From NCBI GenBank assembly GCA_023897205.1, contig JAHWDD010000005.1, forward strand, positions 4,154,001-4,218,000: a stretch of DNA of 64,000 bases, read 5' to 3'. The translations under genes and the position numbers were made by a program. The DNA comes from Exophiala sp. HKRS030 (Eukaryota; Ascomycota; Eurotiomycetes; Chaetothyriales; Herpotrichiellaceae). The notes beneath the pieces were generated by a model. That model made no database searches. It was not told the DNA's origin and saw nothing but the letters and a program-made list of their open reading frames with translations. Within the stretch, counting starts at the first letter, position 1, and every line of letters starts with the position of its first letter. Below, piece after piece: positions 22,770 through 34,937 of the stretch.

Positions 22770-23998
22770 AAAGCTCGAGTATTGACCTTTGGTATTTTTC
22801 GTCCGAGTCTTGTATAGCAGAACGATATTGAAAATATAATGTACTGTGGGATGCATTTGTCGGTGTTATACTGAACGCAGAGGAGCATCTATCCGCTCAA
22901 TCTGACTGCTTAGGTAATTGCCCGCTTGCCCACTGCTTTGCATATTTACCGAGTCGATGCCATAGTGTATGGGGCTGGGTTTCAGTCGATCTCGTCGAAA
23001 CGGGTGTTGCTTCATTAACCCTGACATCCACTGTGCTCTAAGGTAGCTAGTCAGGGCGGCAAGTGCGAACCACAAGTACCCAAATTCGAACAAGACACGG
23101 CAGGTGCACAGTTGCCGTTTCTTGCAGGTTTGGAGGACGCGTCGGCCGTGGCTTGGCGTCATAATGCATGCGCACACATTTTGGAGAAAGTAAACCACCA
23201 ACAAAGAAAATCATTCATTGCGTCCGTTTCCATCTAGGCTATATTGGCATTAGCCAGACAGAAATCAGTAATCTGCTCTCCAGGTTGCTGCTTGGTTTGG
23301 GAGTAGGTATCCTGCAGAAAACCACTCTTCTCTTGATCTCTAGCTTGAGAAACTTGGCTATTAACCTTGCATGAGTAGGTAGATACGAGGCCCACGAGGC
23401 GCTATGTTGCCAGCCTGCCACGCCGCCCTGCCATGGCAAAGATGCAATTGTTATCAACCATCAGATGCTAGCGTCAAGCCACCGTTGGCCAAACTTGCCT
23501 TGAATAAGGCTGGCCCGGATATGGCGGTTGGTCTTCTGCCCTCTCCGAGTCAGGCATACACTGGGATTGGACATTGGCGCTGGGGCCGCCATTGAGTTCC
23601 TGCAGACATGCGGATCCCCGGGCTTATCCACAAAGTGTTTCCCCAAGTCCTGCTCACACCCCAAGACTCTTGGATGATCTCATCGTTCAAAGAATTATGC
23701 ATGAAACTCCATCCCTCCTCGCCTGAAGGCACCTGGCGTGCCTGGAGTCGACCAAATGTGGGAGATTCTTGTTGCTCCGTGCCAATGTGACACTGACACT
23801 TTCTAGATGCCATCTCCCAAGAAGTAAGTCGATGATGTCTATTTGGGTCCTTCGAAATCCTGGGTTTTTCCTGCGCCTCCAACTATGGACTTTTTCTTAA
23901 CTCGCTCTTGCTCTCCTGCGTTTTTGGGAGATTTGTCCCTTTGAAGTGCTCCGTCCCTCCCGCAATAAAAGATCAAAGTGTTACAGTAACGGTGCACA
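22770..23998. other. intergenic, nothing recognised
   Basis: 1.2 kb between two plus-strand genes. No domain-bearing frame on either strand. Confidence 0.5.
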
Positions 23999-25508
23999 AT
24001 GCGGTCGACAATTTCCCAGCTCATTGGCATTGCCGCCACCATCCTCCTCCTACCCAGCCTGACGCTTGCTCAATCTTCTAGTTGCGGGCCCGCACCTTCA
24101 AATGGTGTACGACCTTCAATTGCGTCGGGGTACACGTATCAGGTTGTGGCGACCGGTCTTGCCAGACCCCGTGGAATCTTGATTGATTCTGAGGGCAATC
24201 TGTTGGTCGTTGAACAAGGAAGTGGTGTTATTTCTGCACATACAATTGAGGAACAAAACGGTTGTGTCTCCATCGGGGCTTCCTCGAACGTTACCCAAGA
24301 TCTCGATGTATGTCTTCCTTCTTGCCGGTAGCTACTCTCGCCGACTTCTGCTGACCAAAAGCCTAGCTTAACCATGGCATTGAACTGTCCCCAGACGGGA
24401 ACACTCTTTACGCCTCGAACTCCGCAAATCTGTTCTCCTGGACCTATGATCCTTCTGCACGAACAGTTTCCAATCAAAACACCCTCGTCTCCAACCTGAC
24501 TGGTAACGGGCACTCCACTCGAACCCTCCTCCTATCGCAAATCGCACCCGGCATGATGGTCATCTCCAAAGGTAGCATGGAGAATATTGATATCCTCGCA
24601 CTCGACATCGCAACAGGAAGCTCTCAAGTCAAAGCCTTCAATCTGACAAACGCCACCGAACCATACGACTATAACTCGGAGGGTCTTCTCCTCGGTTGGG
24701 GTCTGCGCAATGAAGTTGGAATTGCCGAACATCCAAATAGCGGTGGCATCTGGGGCGTTGAGAACTCTGCCGATGGCCTCTTCCGTCATGGTGTCGACGT
24801 TCACCGAAACAATCCTGCAGAAAAGTTGAACTTTCTTGGTTACCTCAATGGTACGGAATACGACCGACAGGGTGATAACTTCGGTTATCCATGGTGCTTC
24901 GCTGTGTGGGAAGCTGATGAACTCCCACAAAACAGCAGTCTCGCCGTCGGTGATCAATTTGCCATTGATGCTACCCCAGAATCGAACAACCAAAATCGAA
25001 CAGACGATTTCTGTGCAGAACAAGTTCCTCCCGTCTATCTTTCCAGGCTCATATGGCACCCCTGGACATCAAATTCAACAATTCTGGCCAAGAAGGTTGG
25101 ATTGCGTGGCATGGAAGCTGGAATCGTGACGAACCTGTTGGATATGCGTTGTCCGTCGTCGCATGGAACGAAGATGGAGAGCCTGTCGATGCGCCCGATA
25201 GCATGACTGCGGCAACGGATATCTTTGCAAACGAAGATCTTTCCAGATGTCCCAGCAATTGCCACCGTCCTGTAGCCATGGCATTCGATTCCCAGGGTCG
25301 CATTTATCTGACTTCAGATTCAACGGGTGAGATATATCTCATCACAAGGGTTGAGGACGATGGTACACCAGCAGGTGGATCAGCGACTAGTTCTGGAGCC
25401 AGTCCATCGGCCACAGGCAACGCAGCTGCTACTATTCGATTGGGTCAGTCGAGTTCTGTCAGTATTTTTGCAAGCGTGTTGTCAGTCCTGACCGTGTTGG
25501 TTTGGTAA
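23999..25508 (+). CDS. secreted sorbosone/glucose dehydrogenase-like protein, frameshifted
   Basis: Exon 1 is 23999-24307 and exon 2 is 24367-25508 (59-nt GTATGT/CTAG intron). The protein begins with a clear signal peptide (hydrophobic TILLLPSLTLAQ). The fold is the beta-propeller of soluble quinoprotein glucose/sorbosone dehydrogenases (ARPRGILIDSEGNLLVVE, LNHGIELSPDG, GWGLRNEVGIAEHP, IKFNNSGQEGWIAWHGSWNRD). The Ser/Thr-rich tail and terminal hydrophobic helix (SIFASVLSVLTVLVW) predict a GPI anchor. The frame breaks at 25030-25032. CCC must be CCCC to read PPRLSFQAHMAP, which joins the two halves exactly (483 aa). Substrate is unknown; fungal members often act on sugars at the cell surface. 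Confidence 0.8.
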
Positions 25509-26328
25509 ATCTTTCAATGAGTTACGACTTATAGACATCCTCATTTGACAACCGACGAAGCATACGCATGAATACATTGTCTGAGCAAGCATGAGTTACA
25601 TACAAAGGGTGGTTTCCATATGTGCATACAGAAACAATACTAAGCAATTATTAAAGGCCTTCCCTTTCACTCCCACAGCGTATCGATTCAACAGTGCCAG
25701 ACTTTTGGGTTTCATTGACTTCACCTTTTAGGACGGCCGTCAAGTTACTTTTTCTAGATCGACTGCTTCAATTCTTCTTTCGATTCACACAGCATCTCAT
25801 TCCTTTTCGTTCCAAGTCTTTGGTCTCTCTTGAACCACTACATGTCCTCATCAACATTGTCTGCAATCTGTTGTTCTATCCCAACAACAAACCTGAAAGT
25901 GAGAGCTCTTGCTGATCACACTGCACAACTGGCGAGAAACTCACACGAGCAACACAGCTTAATCAATGCGATTCCTCTTGAAGAACTGGAGCGTTTCACA
26001 GTACCATGTTGATTAAGAAACCTATAACATAGAGGCCACACTATCGCGAGACTCAAACGGCGGATCAGACAGTTCTGCTCCTGATCAGTTTTTTAAGACC
26101 TCTACACCACTATCTTGTTGTCCTACTGTCGGCCTCAGATTGCACTGACCCATCATACATGCTTCAACAGGGCATCTTATCGACCCAACCATTTATTGAA
26201 CAACGCTAGAAGGAAAGTTCTTGTCTATTTCCATCCCAGACACGACCCTGGTTGATATCAAAGTCCGTTATCATTGGAGCCCTCTGTTGCTACCACGACT
26301 ATTCGGGGTGGTCCTCGACTTGGTACAA
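25509..26328. other. intergenic, upstream of F-box gene
   Basis: 0.8 kb presumed 3' and 5' untranslated and promoter sequence. An in-frame TTG-initiated extension of the F-box frame reaches 26221, but the first ATG is at 26329. Confidence 0.5.
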
Positions 26329-29300
26329 ATGGCCAATTTAAGATCTCAAATCTACAGCTCCTCAAGTCATGGAATCGTTGACTTTCATTCCCGTCAGAAC
26401 TCCAACAACCTGTCTTCGTTAGGTCAGAACGAGGTCACCGATCTAATATCTCCATCTTTCTCGTCACTTAACTTCAATTTTGGGTCCGATCACACCGATC
26501 TACCCTCTGAAGCTGAAGAATTTGATCACTGTCTTCCCTCCTCGCTTGAGACCAGCTCTGACTCCGACCTGAGCGATCCACCTTCAGATTTCGATGACGT
26601 TAACCTTGATCTTCCCACCATCTCAACCTCGACAAGTTCAACATCTCATGAGAAGCCTTCCGCCATGAAGATACTATCATCGAAACGATCTGCTTCGCAG
26701 CTTGACCCTGAGGATGACCATCTCAGCAACGATGAAAAGCATGATGATAGTCGTGGATGGCTTCGGGATCTATCAGCTAAACGATTGAAACAATGGAAAA
26801 GCCTTGCGCCATTTAAGCGCCTTCCAAAAGAGGTCAGTAACAGTATCTTCACTTGTAGAGCCTTCACTGCTCCATGATCCCTCCCTTGGTTACATACCCG
26901 TAAATCTGACACTGATGTAGCTGTTTCATGAAATCGCTTCATACACCACCAACGATCGGGACCTAGTTAGCCTGATCATGACAAGTGAAATCTTCGTCAG
27001 TACTCTTCTTCCACAACAAGCTCTGATCTGGAAACACAAGTTCTTGTCTCTCTATGACTATCCACTGGTTGTCGAGCATGAAGATTTTGCCACGGCGTAT
27101 CAACTCCGACGACTGGTGTTGGGAAATTTCGTCGCCTTTCGCAAACATGATGATCCACGCTTAATGCCGCAGTTGGAAGTTTTGCATGACATGATTCTCG
27201 GTAAGTGATGTTCTCCCATCGTGTCATACTACTCAATACTCATATGATATCACCCACATCGAAAACATCTCAGCCCTGGTGAATGAACACAGACCTGTCC
27301 ACTAACCTGCCGATTTCATAGAAACATACAACCAGGCCAATGTCCACCTTTCCACCCCAAGCATGTCTCGAAATCTCGCAGCATTCGAGTCTCCGCAGAA
27401 CTCTCCATGGATGCTAACATTCCTCTCGTCGCCCTTCTTTCCTCATCCTCGCAACTATCGCTATGGCCAGCCTCATCCTCTATTCGACACTATCCAAATC
27501 ATGCTATCGCACCTTCTGCTTTCGCCTATGTCAAAGATGGGCCGCGTAGTCGACTCGGCCCGTGACAATTACGATCTCTCCAGAGTTTACGCCTGGGATC
27601 AACCGTTCTCTACGTTGTACAAGCGAACAACAACGATCGACGAAAGGATTGAAACACCGCTCACGTCGCATGATCGTGCCATCCGATCAGGTTTTCGACA
27701 AAGCATGTTTCCCAACCTCAGACGACGAGACCAGACGGATTCAGAATCAGATCCAGAATCAACCCCTAAAGGGCCTCAGCACAGGTTCGAACTGGATATG
27801 CACACTCTCTTACATATCCGCAATTTCTGGCAACGACACCTCATCAACGAGACTCCCAGCGGCTTCACCGACAATCCCATTAGCTGGGCCAGCGAGACAA
27901 CGTATGCCAATATGGCACAGAAGTTGAGCCAGATGGGCCTGTCACCTAAACAGTGGGATCGGCCTTTAGAAGATGATTTGGCACTGGGGGATGGTCCGGC
28001 GACGCAGTGGTACGGGCATTATAGTTGCCTCCATCCATGGCCGAAGACGAGACGAGATCTAGATGAACGGCAGACGTTGGCGGAAGATTGGTCTTGGGTT
28101 GATCCTTTGGTAAGTCTCAAGTGTTGTTTGCCCTTGGAATGGTTGGATCGCCACCCAATATATACGCATTGAGCTTCTTCGATTTGCTCAATGATCATAC
28201 GCCGTCCGCTAACTATATCTATCTATGTTTTCCATCGGAACAGAAACTCGACTTCACCACAAGCAAATCCAATTCCACAGATGGATTCTGGCCTCCAATC
28301 TTCAGTTGCATTCCCGCATTCGACAAGACGATTCCAGCACTTGATTCTCCTGGTCAGGGGTGCATTGTGCTCCAAGGCCTGGCAACTTTTATCGACACGA
28401 AAGCCTCATCGACATCAGCTTCAAGCTCGATGCTGAAATCATCACCCTCCTCACCATCTTCTCCATCTTCTCCATCTTCTCCGCCTCCCCGTCAGATGAA
28501 AGCCCGTCCTCAATCAAATCTATCACCCGCACTCATCCCCACATCACAAATTCCAGCAAAACTACCCAAATACCATCCCTACCTCTCACTCCGCCTCCGC
28601 GGCGTCATTCACCCGATTCCACCTCAACCGCAAGCTCCAGAGCCCGACAACGCACCATCCCACCGGCGAAACCGCCCCTCTCAACCAATAAGCACACATA
28701 GGGAGATCCCTGGTTGGTCGCGCATCACGATGGTCCTTTATCGCCCAACACGGCGCTATCTTATCCAAGTTCTCGAATACGCGGCGCAGAATTATGGCGA
28801 TGCGTTTGGGCCGGCCGTCACAGCGCAGATGAACAATAATCAGAACACCGCCAGTACCGACACATCCGTCATACCACCACCAACCTCTCTCCCCGAAGAC
28901 AACGACACGCTCCTGCAACAACACCTGCAAACACATCTCGAAACACTCCTGCTCTCAAACCCGGACTACCACGACGCCACCAGCAACACCCCAACAATGA
29001 CACGCGACCAGATCCTACACATGGAGAACTCGTTCCGCGCCGCATGGGCGCTCGATTGGACGGACATCGAGCTCGCCTATGCATACGAAGGTGTAGTTTT
29101 GCCCGGTGGCAAGATCATGATGGGGCGTTGGTGGAGGTGTGCAGGCGAGAGTGTTGGTGGAGACGGAGATGAGGTCGAGTTTGAAGGGAAGCGTTAGGTG
29201 GGGAGGGCCTCGAGGTCGACGAGTTGGGACGTTGGATCTCACGAACTCTTCCTGACCAAGACGCGCAACAGCGGGAGGACGAGAGTGATGCAGAGAAAGA

Positions 29301-29532
29301 CGCGCGAGATGGTGAAAGAGACGGCGATGCCGATGCCGACGACGAGGATGACGAGGATGAGAGTGCTGGCGCTAGCACTAGCACTGGGACTGGCGATCTC
29401 TCTGCCTCGACGACTCGCGGAAGCAATCGTAGACGCGCGGTGAACAGGAACAGAAACAGCAATAAGAATAAGAACAAGAACAAGAACAAGAACGTCAGGC
29501 TGGAGAGGGGTCCGTTTGTGTTCTGGTGTTGA
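26329..29532 (+). CDS. F-box protein with low-complexity tail, frameshifted
   Basis: Exons 26329-26832, 26921-27200, 27322-28109 and 28244-29532, with GT-AG introns of 88, 121 and 134 nt and consistent phases. An acidic Ser-rich N-terminus is followed by an F-box split by intron 1 (FKRLPKE-LFHEIASYTTNDRDLVSLI). A long central region follows (FELDMHTLLHIRNFW, WIDPL-like WSWVDPL), as in fungal F-box proteins, which link substrates to SCF ubiquitin ligases. Exon 4 has a Ser-Pro repeat (about 28440-28490). The frame stops at 29197 because GGG at 29186-29188 seems to lack one G. With GGGG it reads on through LGRWISRTLPD, an acidic tract and a Lys-Asn repeat to the conserved-looking end GPFVFWC at 29532. 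If the short form is real it is 841 aa. Confidence 0.75.
29454..29493 (+). repeat. AAGAAC hexanucleotide repeat in coding tail
   Basis: Imperfect (AATAAG/AAGAAC)n tandem repeat, coding alternating Asn and Lys near the end of the F-box protein in its restored frame. It is a likely length-variable site. Confidence 0.6.
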
Positions 29533-30146
29533 GAACGGGAGGAGAGGGAAGGAAAGAAGGAAGGAAGGAAAATTTGGTTGAATGAACGAAAAGATGTAGA
29601 AACGGGGAAAATGGAAATGATGAAGGGGAAACAAGAGAGCTAGACACAGTTCGACGAGGACCTCCCTGTTAGCCCTCCAGAGCAGATCGAATGGACGACG
29701 AGCACAACGATGATGACGACGACGACGACGACGATGGGATGGGACAGGACTGGAATTTCTCGTGGCATGTCGACAGGGGGATGAGTATGTTGTGCTAGTG
29801 CTGGTGCTGGTGCTAGTGCTTCAGGAGGTATTTTGTGGAAAGGACTAACAAGGTCCATGGCTAAGGGCTGCGTCGGTCGTAGCTAGGTAGTTTACCACAC
29901 CTCGGATCAGCACGTACTCAGGCTGGCAGGAAGGCGACATTTTGCTTTCAGATGTTGATCTTAACAGATCGAGCTGCGAGCAAAAGACACTATGCTTTTC
30001 AGTAGGCAATTCAAATTCAAATTGTCTCTATCCATTTCATCCACCACAGTAACGACATTATATTAGTCCTCGCAGTCATCCTCGTCTCTCATTATCCTTG
30101 ACCCTTCACCGTTTCGGAAAGTCTCTTGACAGATCCTGTATATGAC
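29533..30146. other. convergent intergenic region with microsatellites
   Basis: Holds a GAC/GAT trinucleotide repeat at about 29708-29735 and a GTGCTG/GTGCTA repeat near 29789-29818. No gene. Confidence 0.6.
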
Positions 30147-31609
30147 CTATCGGAATCGTCTTGCTAGATTGGCATTCTCATCGAGATATTCGAAATCACT
30201 GGCAGAGATCCTCTTCTCCAACGGGGCACCAACATCAATGGCCCCACTCATGCTCATTTCCATCTGCGCACGTCTCTGTCTCGGTGACTGGTCTGGATAG
30301 AACGGACCACCGGGATGAAGAGCTTGGGCTTGTGATTGAGGTGAGCTGTTCGGGTATTGATCATCGTCAAACCCATACGATGTGTATGGAGATTGGGTCG
30401 GAGCGGCGGAAGTAGTTGGTTGGTATGGTGAGTTCCAAGATGTTTCTGGCTCAGCTGTTTCCGGTTCAGGAGCGTATACTGTATCCATGTTTGGGAAGGC
30501 AAAATGGGATTCGGATGATTGGTCCTGAGACTGTGCTTCTGCTTGAGATTGGGATTGGATGCTTGCGCCGGCAGTGATGGTTGACGTTGACAGGGGTTGC
30601 CCAGTTGTGACATTTGCCAAATCATTGTCCTGGACTTCGATCTCGCGATCTCGAATTCTTCTCATCAAATCTAGGAAGTTGGAGTTCTGGAATTTGGTAC
30701 TTGTATCATGCTGAACAGAAGTGAGTAATTGACCTGCTGTGCGCGCCAGTTCGTCGGCATCAAGTTTGTCTTGATCGGCGGAGCGTTGGTCCTTTTCTCG
30801 GTATAAGATGGCGTCGGAACCGATTTTGATTTTCTCTGTAGGGGAAGAAAAGTCTTGTTGATCGAGAGGGGCCTTCGTTTGTTCTTGGGTTTGCGAATTC
30901 GCTTGATCCATCTCTTGAGCATGAGCCAAAGCATCGGCAAAAGCAGCTTCGAAGTCAACGTCAGACATTTGAACTTGTTGTCCCATAGATGTCGGATATT
31001 GCTGTTGTTCCTGGTATAGATTCGGTTGATTCTGTTGATACATGGCATACGGGGCAGGTTGTGAAAGGTTCATCATTGATGGCGTATAGCTGTTTACTTG
31101 CGGTTCATACATGGCCTGTTTGCCCTGTGAGACACTCACGGGTGTGCTCGCGGAGGACCGCTGGCGCATGAACTCGGTATGCCATCCTCCAGCTAGATTA
31201 GATCTCACTAGGGGTGCCTCTGTTCGGAATTGCTGGGCTGGTAGAGGTTGATCATTAATTTTGAGATTTTGGAAGTCGTTGGCCCATCCTCCTAGCGCAG
31301 GTGAGTGAGACTGTGGTCGGAATGCAGGGAATGCTGCAGCAAAGTCCGGTTGTTGGAATTGGAAGGGAGAAGGAGTAGAATGCTCAAAGGCGTGGAAGTC
31401 TTGATCGAGAGAGCCGGCGCGGGGGTCTTGAGTGCGAAAGCCCTGCTAGCTTATCAGACGAAGAATGGTTCAGGGTCAAGACGGCGACATACCTGTGCTG
31501 GAGAATGTCTAGAAGCAACGAGACGATCTTGCTGAAGAGTCCGATCTATCTGAGTATGCTTTTGAAGGTTTTGAAGGGGATTGGAGGGGCCACAGAGGGC
31601 GTCGGCCAT
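30147..31609 (-). CDS. PEX20: peroxin 20, PTS2 co-receptor
   Basis: Two exons: 31493-31609 (39 codons) and 30147-31442. They are separated by a 50-nt intron with GTATGT start and GCAG end; total 470 aa. The N-terminus MADALCGPSNPLQNLQKHT has the single conserved Cys (Cys6) that is monoubiquitinated for receptor recycling. Two WxxxF motifs follow (GGWANDF and GGWHTEF), the docking sites for Pex14. Gln-rich linkers and a C-terminal Pex7-binding region complete the family layout. Pex20 works with Pex7 to carry PTS2 cargo such as thiolase into peroxisomes. The exon 1 start is fixed by the conserved Cys motif. Confidence 0.92.
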
Positions 31610-32277
31610 GTTTGTGGATTGTGGAATCTGGGGCGGGGAACAGAGAGGACAGGAGCAAAAGGCTGAAGAATTGGCCAGGAGTAGGAGATGTGATTTATAT
31701 GAAGTATAGGTATAGACTTGGGGTGGCCGTACAGTGTGACGATTCGTAGACGTTTGTCAACCCTAGGACATGTAATCTGAATTCTGGAGAAGGACTCGTC
31801 GCTGGTGCCGAGGCATGCGACCCAAAGAATCAGAATCCGAATCCGAATCCAGGCCGCAATGCAAGGGAAATTTCGCCATCGGTGGCCACGTGATTGATAT
31901 TCGCACTAAACTGTCGTTCCACGGTTCATCATTTATCCGCGCCAGTAAGGAGTATTCAGCCTCACGAGTCACCAGGACTCCAGTCACCTACAGTATTGTT
32001 GTAAATCCACTTCAATCGAAGCCCGCATCCATCAACAATGCTCATATTGGTGAGCAGACAATCCAGATTAGGTAACAGCTTCATGATCAAATCCCAGAGA
32101 CTCCACAGCGTCAACAAAGTCATCCTCATCATCCTTGATGCACCACACCCTCTGTGGTTTTGATGACATTGACATACAAAAGTCTATCATCATAGGACTA
32201 CTGAGGCCCATTTTACTACAAGGACTGAACGAAAAGGTCATAAAGTTGTATAGATTCAACCACTCGTTCTCAAGCAT
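31610..32277. other. intergenic, promoter of PEX20
   Basis: 0.67 kb between the PEX20 start and the 3' end of the oxysterol-binding protein gene. An imperfect repeat of AGAATCCGAATCC type lies near 31827-31850. No gene. Confidence 0.5.
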
Positions 32278-33532
32278 CTAGTATTCATCGTCGTCACCAC
32301 CGACAGATATTAATCCATCATCCCCTTTCCAACGCCATATGCCTTTTGTCTCTTCCTTCTGGATTGCCTGTCCGAACTTGCCCAGCAATTCCTCGACTTC
32401 AGTCCACCTTGCTTGCTTGAATAGCCTGGGCTCTTTGGCAGCTTGATTCGCTGCTACCACTTTATCAACCTCGTTCTTGACACTAGGCATGTCTCCTCTT
32501 TTGATGGCTTCGACTGCTTTCTCCCACAATCGTCCGCTTTCAAATTGGCCTTGTTCCGCAACTGGCTTCGAGGTCACACGCTCCAAGACGAGGGTTCCAT
32601 CAGTATCGACTTCTGATCCGAGGGCTTTGCCCTTTGCATCCGTGACTTTCCAACTTCCCCTTGCCACTGTCCCTCAACCTTGAATATCACTTCCTTCTTC
32701 CCTCCTTTACCTTCCTCAAACACTTTGGCCTTGAATGAGTTCTTCTTCCCCGATAACCATCCCTTGCCCACAAATTCAACTTCGCTGCTGATCCCATTGT
32801 TGCCCACAATATAGACTGTGCCTTCCAACTCGGGGTAAGGTGGCGGGGGAACAAATCCCGTCAATTGCATGGTGGGAATGGTCATGGCATATTCCTCCCC
32901 GTGTCCATCAAGACTCAAGACCAGGTTGCCCGGTCTCTCGATCCGAGGTCCCGTTTTGAATCCCATTTTCTGAGCGTGGTATCCCTCCAATCTGACCCTA
33001 TGAACATCGTTCGCAATCCGATACGCCGTTACTGGTGGTGAATAACTGATCTGCTCAACCACAATATCTGTCCTTCCGATTTCTTTCGGTCCATTCCAGG
33101 CACCGATGAAAGTCTCCCCCTGGATTGATGGAAGAGGCCGTTTCCTACCCGGACCCTTCCTGGGACCCGACTCTGGCACCGAGTCAGGCCTGTTTCCGAA
33201 CTGTCCGCGTAAGGTTGATATGTACCATTTCAAAACCGCCAGCGCTCGTAGCTGTTTCGTCGATTGAGATGCAGGTGCCACGAAGAGTGCGGGTTGCTCA
33301 CACCAATGCGATACTTGCTCAGTCAGACTAATGGTTCCAAGCATGAACGGCGGCGGCGTCGAGCCTGGTGCATTGGAATCTTTCATCGCCTGTGAGGGAA
33401 AGAAAATAAATAAGATGGATCAATATGACAAGTTCACAGAGAACTCACTTTCATGAATGTCATGAAATCTCCCTTCCCAGCTGGTGGTCCTTGCGCATCA
33501 CCGGGAAGTTGTTCATATTTTTCACTGGCCAT
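32278..33532 (-). CDS. oxysterol-binding protein, KES1/OSH4-like, frameshifted
   Basis: Exon 1 is 33449-33532 (28 codons, MASEKYEQLPGD). A 59-nt intron (GTGAGT, CACAG) precedes exon 2 at 32278-33389. The lid and core match short Osh4-type ORPs without PH or ankyrin domains (TPPPFMLGTISLTEQVSHWCEQPALF, RALAVLKWYISTLRGQF). These proteins carry sterol, exchanging it for PI4P between ER and Golgi. The family signature is altered: VEQISYSPPVTAY stands where EQVSHHPP is expected, so both PI4P-binding histidines are missing. The frame breaks at 32657-32660. One more G in the minus-strand run joins KVEGQWQG to SWKVTDAKG and gives 398 aa, the normal length. Confidence 0.85.
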
Positions 33533-34937
33533 GATGTAGAAGCGTCGGACGTAATTCGTTCGTATAGCAATATCTCCAACAGTACAATGCTGTGGGAGAA
33601 GAGAGAAAAAACTGGCGTTTTCAAGGATATCAATCACAATCCTTCTCTCTTGAAGCAATCGAAGGTGTCGTAGCGGCAGTGATAAATATTAAATAAGCGT
33701 GGACAGAAAAGGACCCCAGCTCGGTGGCCGAAGTGGTTTCGTCTGTCTCACGCAAACAGCCGCAGATCCAGGCACTTTATCTTGCAATTCGTCGACAAAC
33801 TTCCGGGAAAAGGAACCAACTTCCAAGTTTCAAGTACGGGTGAAACGCGATTATAGAACCAAAAAAGCTCTCGAGGAAACTATGCTGAGATAGAAAATGG
33901 GAATCAATTCTTATAAACGTGGAGGATATCTGAGAAGCAGAGTGGCACATCAAGATACTCTTAAAGTATCCACGGACAGTAACTAGATAGGTACTTTAGC
34001 CCCCAAACCCAGCGCCTTCTATGCAGTCAGTCACCATCTCAGCTCCAGAAACTCACAAGATGTCAAACGCGCAGAAACATAGCGGTGAGATCGATTGGCG
34101 CTTTGCAGGCAGCACTCAATCACCCAGTCCCAGCTTTGCTTGACAGATGTACGCCGTGCGCCGTGCGCCGTGCAGAGGTGGATGAGGTGGGTCTAGGCCC
34201 AGGGGTAGCAGAAGAAGCTTAAGCTCCGGGGCTGGCCAATGCCCGGTTCGCCGGTGGTGGTCGGGGGATGCTTGGTGCCGACGTTGCGATGCGATAAGAT
34301 AGGACTGGGGAAGAGGCGTGGGTGAGGATAGTTGAGACATGCTGTGTTGACGCACGGAACATCATACATGTCACTATCCACTGAGAAAGTCATATAACGT
34401 GCATATAAATAAATGCCACGTATTATTCTGGGGCGGTGGTATTGCTGAGTGATCAATTGGACAGTACCTATACCCAGGCCTCTCGACAGACGATACAGGA
34501 CCATCTTGTCCCAAGTCCGAATAAGCTTGACATGGTTACTCCATTAGTCGTAGAATAGGATTATATGAAGTTGTATGAATATACCTATGTACACATGTAT
34601 GGATGTTCTAGGTGTGGTAGGTTGGTAGCTGTGTAAAAAAGCCCACCTGGGGATCTATCAAAAAGAATAACAGCGACAATACCTGCTCTGCTGCTCTTCC
34701 ACCTGCTTGGGGACGTCTAGTATCCAGAAGTTGAAGCTGGTCAACGGTCGCCCTTTCTGTGCTTTTGAATTGCTGAATCGAAGATACGCATCCTCAAGAT
34801 GCCGATGTAGTCCAATGTCATGTCACCATATCCAACTCCTTTCAATGAACGCTAGGCTAATATGCTAGGTACTCGAGCCATTGCACAATGCATCAATATC
34901 AAATAAATCTTCATGGCCACAAAGTCAACTCATTTTT
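33533..34937. other. intergenic, nothing recognised
   Basis: 1.4 kb containing the promoter of the oxysterol-binding protein gene and the 3' flank of the PAQR gene. A small direct repeat (cgccgtg three times near 34151-34170) is visible. No gene. Confidence 0.5.
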
